Shown here piece by piece: positions 32,736 through 41,432 of a stretch of DNA of 64,000 bases. The stretch covers positions 62,001 to 126,000 of the forward strand of contig NZ_JAMXMB010000025.1 of the NCBI RefSeq assembly GCF_024055635.1, read 5' to 3'. The notes beneath the pieces are model-generated. The model was not told the origin of the DNA and made no database searches. It worked only from the letters and a program-made list of their open reading frames with translations. The translations under genes and the position numbers were made by a program. Source of the DNA: Microbacterium yannicii. Lineage in GTDB: Bacteria > Actinomycetota > Actinomycetes > Actinomycetales > Microbacteriaceae. Position 1 is the stretch's first letter, and each line of letters begins with the position of its first letter.

Positions 32736-33965
32736 TCACCGTCCCGCGCGGGCCGCGAGAAGGCGCCGCTCGGCCTCGTTCGCCGTGAGCTCGAGCGCGT
32801 GGAGGTCCGCGGCGATCGCCTCCTCGTCCCGGCCCAGGTCCCGCAGCAGTGATGCCCGGACGGCATGCCACAGGTGCGAACGGGCCAGCGGATCCGCGAG
32901 CCCGTCGACCTCGGCGAGCGCGACCGCTGCCCCCTCTACACGTGCCAGAGCGACGGCGCGGTTGAGTCGCACCACGGGCGACCTGTCGTACGCGAGCAGC
33001 ATGTCGTAGAGGGTGAGCACCTGCAGCCAGTCGGTCGACTTCGCGTCCGCGGCATCCGCATGGCACGCAGCGATCGCCGCGTGCAGCTGCCAGCGTCCGG
33101 GACGGCGCAGTCGCGCAGCGCGCTCCAGGGAGACCCGGGCCGCGCCGAGAAGCTCGGCGTCCCATCGAGACCTGTCCTGGTCGGCGAGCAGGACGAGCTC
33201 GCCCTCCACGGAGCGCGCCGACTCGCGTGCGCGGTGGAACTGCAGGAGGGCGAGGAGTCCCTGCGCCTCCGCAGCGTGCGGCAGCGCCTCGGCGACCACC
33301 CGGGCGATCCAGAGTGCGTCGTCGGCGAGGTCTCGGTCGGCCTCGGCATTCGCTCCCGCCATGAAGTGGGCCTCGCTGTACATCACGGAGACGACCGTCA
33401 GCACGAGGTCGAGGCGTGCCGCGGCATCCGCTCCTTCGGGAACCCGCAGCGGGATGCCGCTCTCGGCGATCTTGCGCTTGGCGCGCGAGATGCGCTGGCC
33501 CGCGGCCGGCTCTGTGGAGAACGTCGCGCGGGCGATCTGCGCCGTCGTGAGTCCGCACACCGCGCGGAGCGTGAGCGCGAGCTGCGCGTCGGGCGCGAGC
33601 GCCGGGTGGCAGCAGCCGAACAGCAGCGGCAGGCGCTCGTCGGCCGGTGCCCCTCCGATGCTCGCCACCGGCGTGAGCAGCGCGACCTTGTCACGCAGCA
33701 CGCGTTCCCGCCGCACGCGGTCGAGCGCATTGTGCCGCGCCGCCTGCATCAGCCAGGCGCCGGGCTTCGGCGGGATCCCGCGCGCACGCCATTCACGCAG
33801 CGCCTCCTCGACCGCCTCCGCGACGGCCTCCTCGGCGACGCCGAAGCTGCCGAACGACACCGTGAGCGCCGCCGTGATGCGCGCGGACTCCTCGCGCACC
33901 ACGGCGGCCAGCAGCCGATCGGATGCCGCCGCGCCCGGAGCAGACGGAGTGGCCGGTGCAGTCAT
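32736..33965 (-). CDS. ECF42-type RNA polymerase sigma factor with C-terminal TPR-like domain
   Basis: The 409-residue protein starts with sigma-70 region 2 (ESARITAALTVSFGSFGVAE; PKPGAWLMQAARHNALDRVR). Region 4 follows (LTLRAVCGLTTAQIARATF, then AGQRISRAKRKI). The C-terminal ~220 residues are helical, TPR-like and rich in Ala/Leu/Arg pairs (WLQVLTLYDMLLAYDRSPVV; LARSHLWHAVRASLLRDLG). This long form next to a DGPF protein is the ECF42 group, which has no anti-sigma factor and is thought to be controlled through its C-terminal extension. Its ATG overlaps the stop of the DGPF gene by one base (TGATG). Target promoters are unknown. Confidence 0.9.
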   Translation of the reverse strand: MTAPATPSAPGAAASDRLLAAVVREESARITAALTVSFGSFGVAEEAVAEAVEEALREWRARGIPPKPGAWLMQAARHNALDRVRRERVLRDKVALLTPVASIGGAPADERLPLLFGCCHPALAPDAQLALTLRAVCGLTTAQIARATFSTEPAAGQRISRAKRKIAESGIPLRVPEGADAAARLDLVLTVVSVMYSEAHFMAGANAEADRDLADDALWIARVVAEALPHAAEAQGLLALLQFHRARESARSVEGELVLLADQDRSRWDAELLGAARVSLERAARLRRPGRWQLHAAIAACHADAADAKSTDWLQVLTLYDMLLAYDRSPVVRLNRAVALARVEGAAVALAEVDGLADPLARSHLWHAVRASLLRDLGRDEEAIAADLHALELTANEAERRLLAARAGR

Positions 33966-34330
33966 CACTCGAACTGGCTGTAGTCCGTCACCATCGGGCG
34001 GATCTCCACGGCGATGCCCGGCAGCTCCATGGAGGGCCACGTCTTGACCAGGGCGATGGCGTCGTCGAGGTCGGGGACGTCGATGACGCTGAACCCGCCC
34101 ACGACCTCCTTGGCCTCCGAGAAGGGACCGTCGACGACCACCGGGCCCTCCGGGGCGGACTTCACCGTCGTCGCCGTCGAGACCGGCAGCAGCTCGGCGC
34201 CGCCGTCGGAGATCTTGTCGGCGTTCGTGCCGAACCACTCGTAGATCCGGCCGTACACCTCCTGGCGGCGTTCCTCCGGCACCGCGTCGTCGAGCTCGGG
34301 TGTCGAGGTGAACATGATCACGTACTTCAC
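33965..34330 (-). CDS. YCII-related DGPF-domain protein, partner of the ECF42 sigma factor
   Basis: This 121-residue protein starts MKYVIMFTSTPE and carries the signature VVVDGPFSEAKEVVGGF. It is a dimeric alpha/beta-barrel fold related to YCII. DGPF genes accompany ECF42 sigma factors in many actinobacteria and other phyla; their role is not established. The start is GTG with AAAGGA 8 nt upstream. The gene is first in the pair, with sigma translated from the overlapping TGATG. Confidence 0.9.
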   Translation of the reverse strand: MKYVIMFTSTPELDDAVPEERRQEVYGRIYEWFGTNADKISDGGAELLPVSTATTVKSAPEGPVVVDGPFSEAKEVVGGFSVIDVPDLDDAIALVKTWPSMELPGIAVEIRPMVTDYSQFE

Positions 34331-34444
34331 GGTCGTCGTCCTTTCGTCAGTGGAACCGTTGCATCCCTACAGCGAACGGACAAGGCCGTTTTCGACACGA
34401 CCGACGAAGAATCCTGGCGGAGCGCGGCGACAGCCGCCCACGGC

Positions 34445-35740
34445 TCAGATCAGCGAGACCGGGTTGAAGATGTCGGCGAGGATGAGCACGCCGCCCATCA
34501 CCAGCAGCGCGATGAACACGGCGAACGTGATCGGCACGAGCCTGGTCGCATCGACCGGCTTCGGCGGAGGGCGGTGGAAGAGCTTCGCCCACGCCCGTTT
34601 CAGACCGTCCCACAGCGCGACGGCGACATGACCGCCGTCCAGCGGCAGCAGCGGGATGAGGTTGAAGACGAAGAGGGCGATGTTGAGCGACGCCAGCAGC
34701 GAGAGGAACCCGGCGACCCGGTTCAGGATCGGCGAATCCGCCGCGGCGACCTCGCCCGAGAGCCGTCCGGCTCCCACGATGCTGAGGGGGCCGTTCGGGT
34801 CGCGCTCGGCGCCCGTGACCAGATCGACGCCGGTCTGCCAGACCTTCGCCGGGAGCTGCCAGATGATCCCGGCGACCGCGCCGACGTTCTGGACGGCCAT
34901 CTCGGGTCCCGCCCAGATCGGCTGCCTGACATAGTCGACCGCGGGGCCGACGCCGACGAAGCCGACCTCCTCGGTCGTGGTCGTGCCGTCAGCCGCGGTC
35001 ACCTCGGTGTCGATCGTCGCGGGCGTGACCTGGATGCTCTGCTCCGTGCCGTCGCGCTCGACGACGAACGTCAGCTGCTCGCCGGGCGAGGACCGGATGA
35101 TGGCGGTGGCCTCGTCGAAGTCGGCGACCGGCTGCCCGTCGATCGAGACGATCGTGTCGCCGGCTTCGATCCCCGCCGCTTGGGCAGGGGCCGCGGGAGC
35201 CGACTCGGCGCACTCCGTCGACGTCGTGGTCGGGACGCACTCCGACAGGCGGGCGACGGTCGTCGTGGCCGTCTGCACGCCGATGCCGGTGAGGAGGATC
35301 GCGAACAGCACCATCGCGAACAGGAGGTTCATCACCGGTCCGCCGAGCATCACCACGATGCGCTTCCAGACGGGCAGGCGGTAGAAGACGTGCGCATCGT
35401 CGTCGCCGTGCAGCGTCTCGTCGTTGGCCTCGCGGGCGTCCTGCACCATCGTGGCGAAGAAGCCGCCCCCGGCCCGACCGTCACGGCTCGCAGCCTCGGG
35501 TGAGGGCGGATACATGCCGGCCATGGAGATGTAGCCCCCGAGGGGGATGGCCTTGAACCCGTACTCCGTCCCGCGGATGCGACGCGACCACAGCGTGGGC
35601 CCGAATCCGATCATGTACTGGCCGACGCGGACGCCGAACTTCTTCGCGGGCCAGAGGTGTCCGAGCTCGTGCAGTGCGATCGACACGGCGAGGCCCACGA
35701 CCATGAGCGCGACACCGATGACGAACGCGAGGATCTCCAC
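34445..35740 (-). CDS. rseP: Site-2-type intramembrane metalloprotease
   Basis: The 431-residue protein has the zinc motif HELGH in the first helix (ALHELGHLWPAKKFGVRVGQ), a PDZ domain in the middle (AAGIEAGDTIVSIDGQPVADF), and the third zinc ligand motif LIPLLPLDGGHVAVAL in the C-terminal helices. Family members cleave membrane-bound anti-sigma factors or signal-peptide remnants within the membrane. It is usually next to dxr and ispG in actinobacteria; here both are on the same strand but displaced. The start at 35740 is ATG. Confidence 0.93.
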   Translation of the reverse strand: MEILAFVIGVALMVVGLAVSIALHELGHLWPAKKFGVRVGQYMIGFGPTLWSRRIRGTEYGFKAIPLGGYISMAGMYPPSPEAASRDGRAGGGFFATMVQDAREANDETLHGDDDAHVFYRLPVWKRIVVMLGGPVMNLLFAMVLFAILLTGIGVQTATTTVARLSECVPTTTSTECAESAPAAPAQAAGIEAGDTIVSIDGQPVADFDEATAIIRSSPGEQLTFVVERDGTEQSIQVTPATIDTEVTAADGTTTTEEVGFVGVGPAVDYVRQPIWAGPEMAVQNVGAVAGIIWQLPAKVWQTGVDLVTGAERDPNGPLSIVGAGRLSGEVAAADSPILNRVAGFLSLLASLNIALFVFNLIPLLPLDGGHVAVALWDGLKRAWAKLFHRPPPKPVDATRLVPITFAVFIALLVMGGVLILADIFNPVSLI

Positions 35741-35833
35741 ACGCCCACGGTACCCGCGCGATGCTTTGAGTTGGGTGTGACGGCGGGCGAGGAAGGCGGC
35801 GCTCCTCCCCTAGGCTCGATGCGAGGAGGAGCC

Positions 35834-36397
35834 GTGACCCCACGCCACGTGCGCGCGCTGCGCGGCACCGCCGCGGCATGGATCGCGACGGTCGTCGCGG
35901 CCACGGCTCACACCCTCGCGGGCGGCGGAGCGCCGACTCCTGCACTCGTCGCCGCCGTGGGGATCCTGGCGTCCCCCTTCGCCGTGGTCCTCGTCGGACG
36001 CCGTCTGGCTGCGTGGCGGATGGCCGTCACCGTGCTCGCGAGCCAGGCACTCTTCCACGTGGCGTTCGCCGTCACCGCCGACGCCGATCCCGCGGCCCTC
36101 CACGGGCACCACGTGACGCACCTGGGTGGCCAGCTGAGCGCCGTCGTGCTCCCCGACGCGCCCATGCTCGCCGCCCACGCGCTGGCCGCACTCGCCACGG
36201 TCGCCGGGCTGCACAGCGGAGAGCGGATGCTGCGCGCCCTGGGCCGCGGCATCCGTTCGGTCTTCGCGCGCAGCCACGCCATCGCCCCGCGTGCTTCGCG
36301 TCCGCGCGTCGTCGTGCCGTCGTCGCGCCCGTCGCTGGGTGCGCTGCGCATCGTCCTCTCCGACGCCTCCCGGCGAGGACCCCCCGCCTTCGTCTGA
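35834..36397 (+). CDS. Membrane protein next to ycnI (possible copper-handling partner)
   Basis: This 187-residue protein has about four membrane helices (AAAWIATVVAATAHTLAGGG, LVAAVGILASPFAVVLVG, MAVTVLASQALFHVAFAVTA, MLAAHALAALATVAGL) and a basic tail. A His-rich loop ALHGHHVTHLGG lies between helices 3 and 4 and could bind a metal. The GTG at 35834 is preferred because GGAGG lies 4 nt upstream; an ATG at 35819 is possible. It is followed by the YcnI-type gene 135 nt later, and such membrane partners occur beside YcnI in actinobacteria. The role in copper is inferred. Confidence 0.6.
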   Translation: MTPRHVRALRGTAAAWIATVVAATAHTLAGGGAPTPALVAAVGILASPFAVVLVGRRLAAWRMAVTVLASQALFHVAFAVTADADPAALHGHHVTHLGGQLSAVVLPDAPMLAAHALAALATVAGLHSGERMLRALGRGIRSVFARSHAIAPRASRPRVVVPSSRPSLGALRIVLSDASRRGPPAFV

Positions 36398-36532
36398 GCG
36401 GCGCCACCGGCGCCGCGCCCGTCGCCGGCCGCGCCCCTGCGCGCGCCGGATCCTCTCGCGTACGCGCGCCCGCGGCGTACCGCCGATCGGCCGTCCGCGC
36501 CGATCACCCCGACGACAGACGAAAGCACACCC

Positions 36533-37258
36533 ATGAACACGCTCACCCGCAAGAACTCCCTCAGCCGCCTCGTGATCGGCGCCACCGCCGGCCTCGCCCT
36601 CGCCCTCGCCGCGCCGCTCGCCGCGTCGGCCCACGTCCACGTGGATCCCGAGAGCGCATCCGCCGGCGGCACCGAGACGCTCACGTTCTCGTTCTCGCAC
36701 GGCTGCGACGGATCCCCCACGACCGCCCTCGCCGTCGACATCCCCGACGGCGTCGGCAACGCGACGCCCGTCGTGCAGGGCGGCTGGACCATCACGCGCG
36801 AGCTCGGCGCCGACGGCGTGCCGACGCGCGTCGTGTACACACCCGACGCGCCCGTCGAGGACGGACTCAAGGCGACCGTCTCGATGGACGTGCTGTTCAC
36901 CGAGGCGACCGCCGGCACGACGCTCGCCTTCCCCGTCACCCAGACGTGCGCCGCAGGCGAGACGGCGTGGACGCAGATCGCCGAGGACGGCGAAGACCCG
37001 CACGACCTCGACGCGCCGGCGCCGCTCGTCGAGGTGGGCGCGGTCGCGGACGACGCCGACGCCGGTCACGACGCCGGCGCCGGTCACGATGCCGACGCGG
37101 CGGGCGCGGACCAGGACGCCGATGCCTCCTCGGATGCGGCGGACGCGGCATCCGTCACATCCACCGATCCGGTCGCACGCTGGCTCGCCGCCGGTGGACT
37201 CGTGGCGGGCCTCGCGGCGCTGGTGATCGTGCTCGTGCGCGGTCGCCGCAAGGCCTGA
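36533..37258 (+). CDS. ycnI: YcnI-family (DUF1775) secreted copper-binding protein
   Basis: The 241-residue protein has a signal peptide (LVIGATAGLALALAAPLAAS) ending before AHVHVDP. After cleavage a histidine stands at or next to the mature N-terminus, as in YcnI, where that region binds Cu(II). The DUF1775 domain covers residues ~35-165. An acidic/His/Ala-rich linker follows (DDADAGHDAGAGHDADAAGA), then a C-terminal membrane anchor (WLAAGGLVAGLAALVIVLV) and a basic tail. It is probably exposed on the outer face of the membrane. In other bacteria ycnI lies with copper genes. Confidence 0.88.
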   Translation: MNTLTRKNSLSRLVIGATAGLALALAAPLAASAHVHVDPESASAGGTETLTFSFSHGCDGSPTTALAVDIPDGVGNATPVVQGGWTITRELGADGVPTRVVYTPDAPVEDGLKATVSMDVLFTEATAGTTLAFPVTQTCAAGETAWTQIAEDGEDPHDLDAPAPLVEVGAVADDADAGHDAGAGHDADAAGADQDADASSDAADAASVTSTDPVARWLAAGGLVAGLAALVIVLVRGRRKA

Positions 37259-37308
37259 CCGGACCGCGCCCGCGCGGCGCCACGCCGTCGCCCGCGGGCG
37301 TTTGCCTG

Positions 37309-37377
37309 GGTCGCTGAGCGAGCGAGGAAGGAGCGGGACGAAACGTCGCCGAACGTCCCGGCGACGTTTCGTCCCGC
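37309..37377. repeat. Family A repeat merged with a 19-bp perfect hairpin
   Basis: A family A copy spans 37309-37345 (GGTCGCTGAGCGAGCGAGGA, then AGGAGCGGGACGAAACG). Its 3' half is the left arm (37333-37351) of a perfect 19-bp inverted repeat whose right arm is 37359-37377, with a 7-nt loop. It lies after ycnI and before the Mur ligase, so it could be a ycnI terminator. Confidence 0.8.
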
Positions 37378-37443
37378 CGCCCCCGTCAGCGCCTCGATCC
37401 GCCGCCGACCGGGGCCCGGGCGCCGTGCGAAGATGGATGCGCC

Positions 37444-39111
37444 ATGCCGACCGACGCGCCTTCGAACCTGCCCCCGGTACTCCGCCCCGACGCGCCGCCG
37501 ACCCACTCCCTCGCGGACCTCGCGGCGCGCTTCGCCGTCGATGTCCGCGGTGACGTCGCCGCCGCCCCCACGCTCACGGGCATCACCCTCGCCACCGCCG
37601 ATCTGCGCCCGGGCGACGTCTTCGTCGCCGTGCAGGGCGTCAACCGCCACGGCGCCGAGTTCGCCACGACGGCCGCCGAGAAGGGCGCAGTGGCGGTGGT
37701 GACGGATGCCGCCGGAGCCGACGTCGCGGCAGCGAGCGGGCTCCCCGTGGTGCTGGTCGACGATCCCCGTGCACTCCTGGGCGAGCTGTCGGCCTGGGTC
37801 TACAGCACCGGCCGCGACGACCAGCTGCCGATCCTCTTCGGCACGACCGGGACCAATGGCAAGACGAGCGTCTCGCACCTCCTCGAGGGGATCCTCGGCC
37901 AGCTCGGCGCCGTGACCGGCCTGTCATCGACCGCCGAGCGCCACATCGCCGGCCAGATCGTGGTGTCGCGGTTGACGACGCCCGAGGCGTACGAGATGCA
38001 CGCGCTCCTCGCCCTGATGCGCGAGCGCGGCGTCGAGGCCGTCGCCGTCGAAGTGAGCGCGCAGGCACTGAGCCGCCGTCGCGTGGACGGCATCGTGTTC
38101 GACGTCGCCGGATTCACGAACCTCACGCACGACCACCTCGACGACTACGCCGACATGCGCGAGTACTTCGAGGCGAAGCTACCGCTGTTCCGTCCCGACC
38201 GCGCGCGTCGCGCCGTGGTCTGCGTCGACTCCGAGCCCGGCGTCGAGGTGGTCGCGCGCAGCGAGGTGCCGACCGTCACGGTGGGCACGCCCGTCCTCGC
38301 CTCGGACCCGGATGCCGCAGCCGCCGCCGACTGGGTCGTCGACATCCTCGACGAACGCCAAGTCGGCACCGAGTTCCGCCTCACCGCCCGCGACGGGCGC
38401 ACGCTGACGACCCTCGTGCCGGTGATCGGACGCCACATGGCCGCCAACGCCGGCCTCGCGATCGTCATGATCCTCGAGGGCGGCTACGCGTGGGAGCGCC
38501 TGGTCGGGGCCCTCGACGGCGGACGGATCGACGCCTATCTGCCCGGTCGCACCGAGCTCGTCTCCGGCGAGACGGGACCGGCCGTCTACGTGGACTTCGG
38601 CCATTCCCCCGACGCGTTCGAGAAGACGCTCGCGGCAGTGCGCCGGGTGACGCCAGGAAAGGTCGTCATGCTCTTCGGCGCCGACGGCGACCGCGACGCC
38701 ACGAAGCGGCACGACATGGGGCGCACCGGCGTCGAGGGCAGCGACATCCTCGTCGTCACCGACCACCACCCCCGCCACGAGGACCCCGACTCGATCCGGG
38801 CGACCCTCGTCGAGGGCGCACGCCGGGCGCGTCCGGACGCCGAGATCCACGAGTTCTCCCCACCCGAGCGCGCGATCATCGAGGCCGTCGCGCTGGTGGG
38901 CGACGGCGACGCGATCCTGTGGGCCGGTCCCGGGCACCAGGACTACCGCGACATCCGCGGCGTCCGCACGCCCTACTCGGCCCGCGAACTCGCCCGTCGT
39001 GCCCTGCGCGAGGCGGGCTGGCCGGTGCCCGAGCCGCACTGGCCGGTGCCCTACCCGGAGCATGAGACCCCGGCATCCGATCCCCTGCGCCCGGTGTACC
39101 CCGAGGCCTGA
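37444..39111 (+). CDS. MurE-like Mur ligase outside the cell-wall cluster
   Basis: This 555-residue Mur ligase has the ATP-binding motif LFGTTGTNGKTSVSHLLEG, a central domain (EVSAQALSRRRVDGIVFDV; GFTNLTHDHLDDYADMREYF) and the C-terminal block VYVDFGHSPDAFEKTLAAVR. The overall arrangement matches MurE (UDP-MurNAc-L-Ala-D-Glu ligase adding the third residue). The substrate-selecting motif, DNPR in diaminopimelate enzymes, reads VTDHHPRHEDP here. No other cell-wall cluster gene is near, so this may be a second, specialised paralogue. The N-terminal ~25 residues are Pro-rich. It converges on dxr. Confidence 0.85.
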   Translation: MPTDAPSNLPPVLRPDAPPTHSLADLAARFAVDVRGDVAAAPTLTGITLATADLRPGDVFVAVQGVNRHGAEFATTAAEKGAVAVVTDAAGADVAAASGLPVVLVDDPRALLGELSAWVYSTGRDDQLPILFGTTGTNGKTSVSHLLEGILGQLGAVTGLSSTAERHIAGQIVVSRLTTPEAYEMHALLALMRERGVEAVAVEVSAQALSRRRVDGIVFDVAGFTNLTHDHLDDYADMREYFEAKLPLFRPDRARRAVVCVDSEPGVEVVARSEVPTVTVGTPVLASDPDAAAAADWVVDILDERQVGTEFRLTARDGRTLTTLVPVIGRHMAANAGLAIVMILEGGYAWERLVGALDGGRIDAYLPGRTELVSGETGPAVYVDFGHSPDAFEKTLAAVRRVTPGKVVMLFGADGDRDATKRHDMGRTGVEGSDILVVTDHHPRHEDPDSIRATLVEGARRARPDAEIHEFSPPERAIIEAVALVGDGDAILWAGPGHQDYRDIRGVRTPYSARELARRALREAGWPVPEPHWPVPYPEHETPASDPLRPVYPEA

Positions 39112-39193
39112 GACATCTCGTCCCGCTGCGCTCGCTCAACGACCGGGCATCGACTCGTGTCGCTGAGCGTGCGAGGAACGAGCGAGACGAACG
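39110..39193. repeat. Inverted pair of family A repeats between convergent genes
   Basis: One diverged copy in inverse orientation spans 39110-39146 (ending CGCTCGCTCAACGACCGG) and one direct copy 39157-39193 (GTCGCTGAGCGTGCGAGGAA, then CGAGCGAGACGAACG). Together they fill the gap between the Mur ligase and dxr 3' ends and can fold into a long hairpin. Confidence 0.8.
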
Positions 39194-39209
39194 TGCCGGA
39201 CGGCGCTGA

Positions 39210-40295
39210 TCAGGATGCCGCGGCGATCGCCTTCGCGGCGGTGCGGCGCGCCCACTCCTCGGCGTCGGCGAGCGCTTCGCGGGTGAGCCTGTCGGGTGCC
39301 TCGTGCGCGTCGACCACCCGCGCGATCGTTTCGACGATCCCGAGGAAGCTGAGCCGTCCCTCGTGGAAGGCGTCCACTGCCTCTTCGTTGGCGGCGTTGA
39401 ACACCGCCGGGTAGGTGCCCCCGGCGCGGCCCACCTGCTTGGCGAGGCGCACCGCGGGGAACGCGGCGTCGTCGAGCGGTTCGAACGTCCACGCGGTCGC
39501 GGTCGTCCAGTCGAGCGGCCGGCCGACGCCGGCCACGCGGCTCGGCCAGTCGAGCCCGAGCGAGATCGGCAGGCGCATGTCGGGCGGGGAGGCCTGTGCG
39601 ATGGTCGACCCGTCGACGAACTCGACCATCGAGTGCACGATCGACTGCGGGTGCACCACGACGTCGATCTCGGCGTACGGCACACCGAAGAGCAGGTGCG
39701 CCTCGATCACCTCGAGGCCCTTGTTGACCAGTGTCGCCGAGTTCGTCGTGACCACCCGTCCCATGTCCCAGGTCGGATGTGCGAGCGCCTCGGCCGGCGT
39801 GACGGACTCGAGCGACGCACGGCTGCGCCCGCGGAACGGCCCACCGGACGCCGTCAGCACGAGGCGGCGCACCTCGTCGCGCTCGCCCGATCGCAGCGCC
39901 TGCGCGATGGCCGAGTGCTCCGAATCCACCGGCACGATCTGACCGGGACGCGCGCGCGCCGTGACGAGATCGCCGCCGACGATCAGCGACTCCTTGTTCG
40001 CGAGCGCCAGCGTTCGACCGGTCTCGAGGGCCGCGAGCGTCGGCCCGAGCCCGACGGAGCCGGTGATGCCGTTCAGCACGACGTCGGCTTCGACATCGCG
40101 CACGAGCTGCTCGGCCTCGATCGCGCCGAGACCCGTGCTCTCGACGCGGAACTCGGCGGCCTGCGCCTCGAGCCCGGCGCGGTCGGAGCCGGCGGCGAGT
40201 CCCACCACCTCGAATCGCCGCGGATGGGCCCGCACGACGTCGAGCGCCTGCGTGCCGATGGAGCCGGTCGAGCCGAGGATCAGGACGCGCCGCAT
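39210..40295 (-). CDS. dxr: 1-deoxy-D-xylulose 5-phosphate reductoisomerase
   Basis: Dxr makes methylerythritol 4-phosphate, the committed step of the MEP pathway. The 361-residue protein shows the NADPH-binding start [32 protein letters not shown], the metal-site block [21 protein letters not shown] and the flexible-loop region AHPTWDMG, plus [20 protein letters not shown] later. The ATG at 40295 follows TAGGCT by 6 nt, so the mRNA is probably leaderless. The promoter lies inside the 37-nt gap to the FKBP gene on the same strand. Confidence 0.96.
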   Translation of the reverse strand: MRRVLILGSTGSIGTQALDVVRAHPRRFEVVGLAAGSDRAGLEAQAAEFRVESTGLGAIEAEQLVRDVEADVVLNGITGSVGLGPTLAALETGRTLALANKESLIVGGDLVTARARPGQIVPVDSEHSAIAQALRSGERDEVRRLVLTASGGPFRGRSRASLESVTPAEALAHPTWDMGRVVTTNSATLVNKGLEVIEAHLLFGVPYAEIDVVVHPQSIVHSMVEFVDGSTIAQASPPDMRLPISLGLDWPSRVAGVGRPLDWTTATAWTFEPLDDAAFPAVRLAKQVGRAGGTYPAVFNAANEEAVDAFHEGRLSFLGIVETIARVVDAHEAPDRLTREALADAEEWARRTAAKAIAAAS

Positions 40296-40301
40296 CCGGC
40301 C

Positions 40302-40307
40302 AGCCTA
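40302..40307 (-). promoter_or_regulatory. -10-like TAGGCT, 6 nt before dxr
   Basis: TAGGCT, GGCCGG, ATG. It is identical to the hexamer at ispG and the uridine kinase-like gene. Confidence 0.6.
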
Positions 40308-40332
40308 GCGGCGGGCCGGATGCGACCGCGTG

Positions 40333-41298
40333 CTACTCGGCGGCAGCGGCGCGCTGCACGCCCAGGATGTCCACGACGAAGATCAGCGGCGAGTTGGCCG
40401 GGATCGAGCCCTGCTCCTGGTCGCCGTATCCCTCTGCAGCCGGAATGACGGCGAGCATCTGGGAGCCGACGGTCTGCCCCTCGAGCGCCTTCTGGAAGCC
40501 CTGGACGACGCCGGTGGTCTGGAACGACGTCGGCTGGCCGCGGCTCCAGCTGGAGTCGAACTCGGTGCCGTCGGGCAGCACACCCAGGTACTGGACGAAG
40601 ACGGTGTCGCCCGGGTTCACGGTCGGGCCGTCGCCCTTCTTCAGAACGGCGAGCTGAGTCGTGTCGGGGGCGGTGAAGTCATCGGCGATCGTGACGGACG
40701 GCTTGCCGTCGCTGTCGAGCTCGACCTCCGGCATGCCCGCCACGGGGTCCTGGTCCTCACCGGTGGCGACCAGGGAAAGCTGGTCGACCGACTGGGCCAC
40801 GACGACGGCGTTGGACGCACCCTCGCCGAGCATCGAGCCCGGGATGGTGAACGCCGTGGCCGAACCGAGCGGCGTGCACAGGACACTGCTGCCGAAGATG
40901 CTGCTGCCGTCGACCACGATCGGCACCAGGCCGGAATCGTCCGGTGCGGTGGTCGCCGAGTCGAGCAGGACCTCGCCCGTGGTCGGGTCGACGACGAGGT
41001 ACTGGCCGGAGACGAGCTGCCCGATGGCGAGGTCCTCGCCGTCGGCCTGCTCCGAGATCGTGCGCTGCAGATCCGCGAATTCGAGATCGGCGGGCACCTG
41101 CGCGGCGAGCGAGGGGGCGCTGCCGGTCACGGTGATGGCGTCGGAGTCGGCGCCGGGCTGCGGGTCGAGACCGCACTCCGAGGCGGCCGACGAGGACGGG
41201 CTGGGGGTGGCGTCCGGCTCGCCCGAGCCGGCGCAGCCGGCGAGCAGGAGGGCCGACATCGCGGCGACGGACAGGGCGGCGAGCGGGCGAATGCGCAC
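40333..41298 (-). CDS. Secreted lipoprotein FKBP-type peptidyl-prolyl isomerase
   Basis: The preferred GTG at 41298 gives 321 residues. The chain starts with a lipoprotein signal peptide (RIRPLAALSVAAMSALLLAG) and a lipobox cysteine (LLAGC). Two FKBP-like domains follow. The first (residues ~50-190) is diverged. The second (residues ~205-315) has the canonical core VFVQYLGVLPDGTEFDSSW, then VVQGFQKALEGQTVGSQMLA and IPANSPLIFVVDIL. It probably folds proteins outside the membrane. GAGG lies 8 nt before this GTG; in-frame ATGs at 41316 and 41343 are alternatives, the first with GGAGG 11 nt upstream. Confidence 0.85.
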   Translation of the reverse strand: MRIRPLAALSVAAMSALLLAGCAGSGEPDATPSPSSSAASECGLDPQPGADSDAITVTGSAPSLAAQVPADLEFADLQRTISEQADGEDLAIGQLVSGQYLVVDPTTGEVLLDSATTAPDDSGLVPIVVDGSSIFGSSVLCTPLGSATAFTIPGSMLGEGASNAVVVAQSVDQLSLVATGEDQDPVAGMPEVELDSDGKPSVTIADDFTAPDTTQLAVLKKGDGPTVNPGDTVFVQYLGVLPDGTEFDSSWSRGQPTSFQTTGVVQGFQKALEGQTVGSQMLAVIPAAEGYGDQEQGSIPANSPLIFVVDILGVQRAAAAE

Positions 41299-41420
41299 GG
41301 AACAACCTCGAGACATGGAAGGGAAGCCTCCATCTTTTCGCATCTTTGCTCCGTTCGCGCTGAATGTTCGCTATGTCGGTCCGAGAAACCCCCATGCCGG
41401 AACCGGAATGCGATCGGATG

Positions 41421-41426
41421 TACCCT
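41421..41426 (+). promoter_or_regulatory. -10-like TACCCT, 6 nt before the acyltransferase GTG
   Basis: TACCCT, CTACGG, GTG. This spacing supports the GTG at 41433 over upstream ATGs. Confidence 0.5.
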
Positions 41427-41432
41427 CTACGG

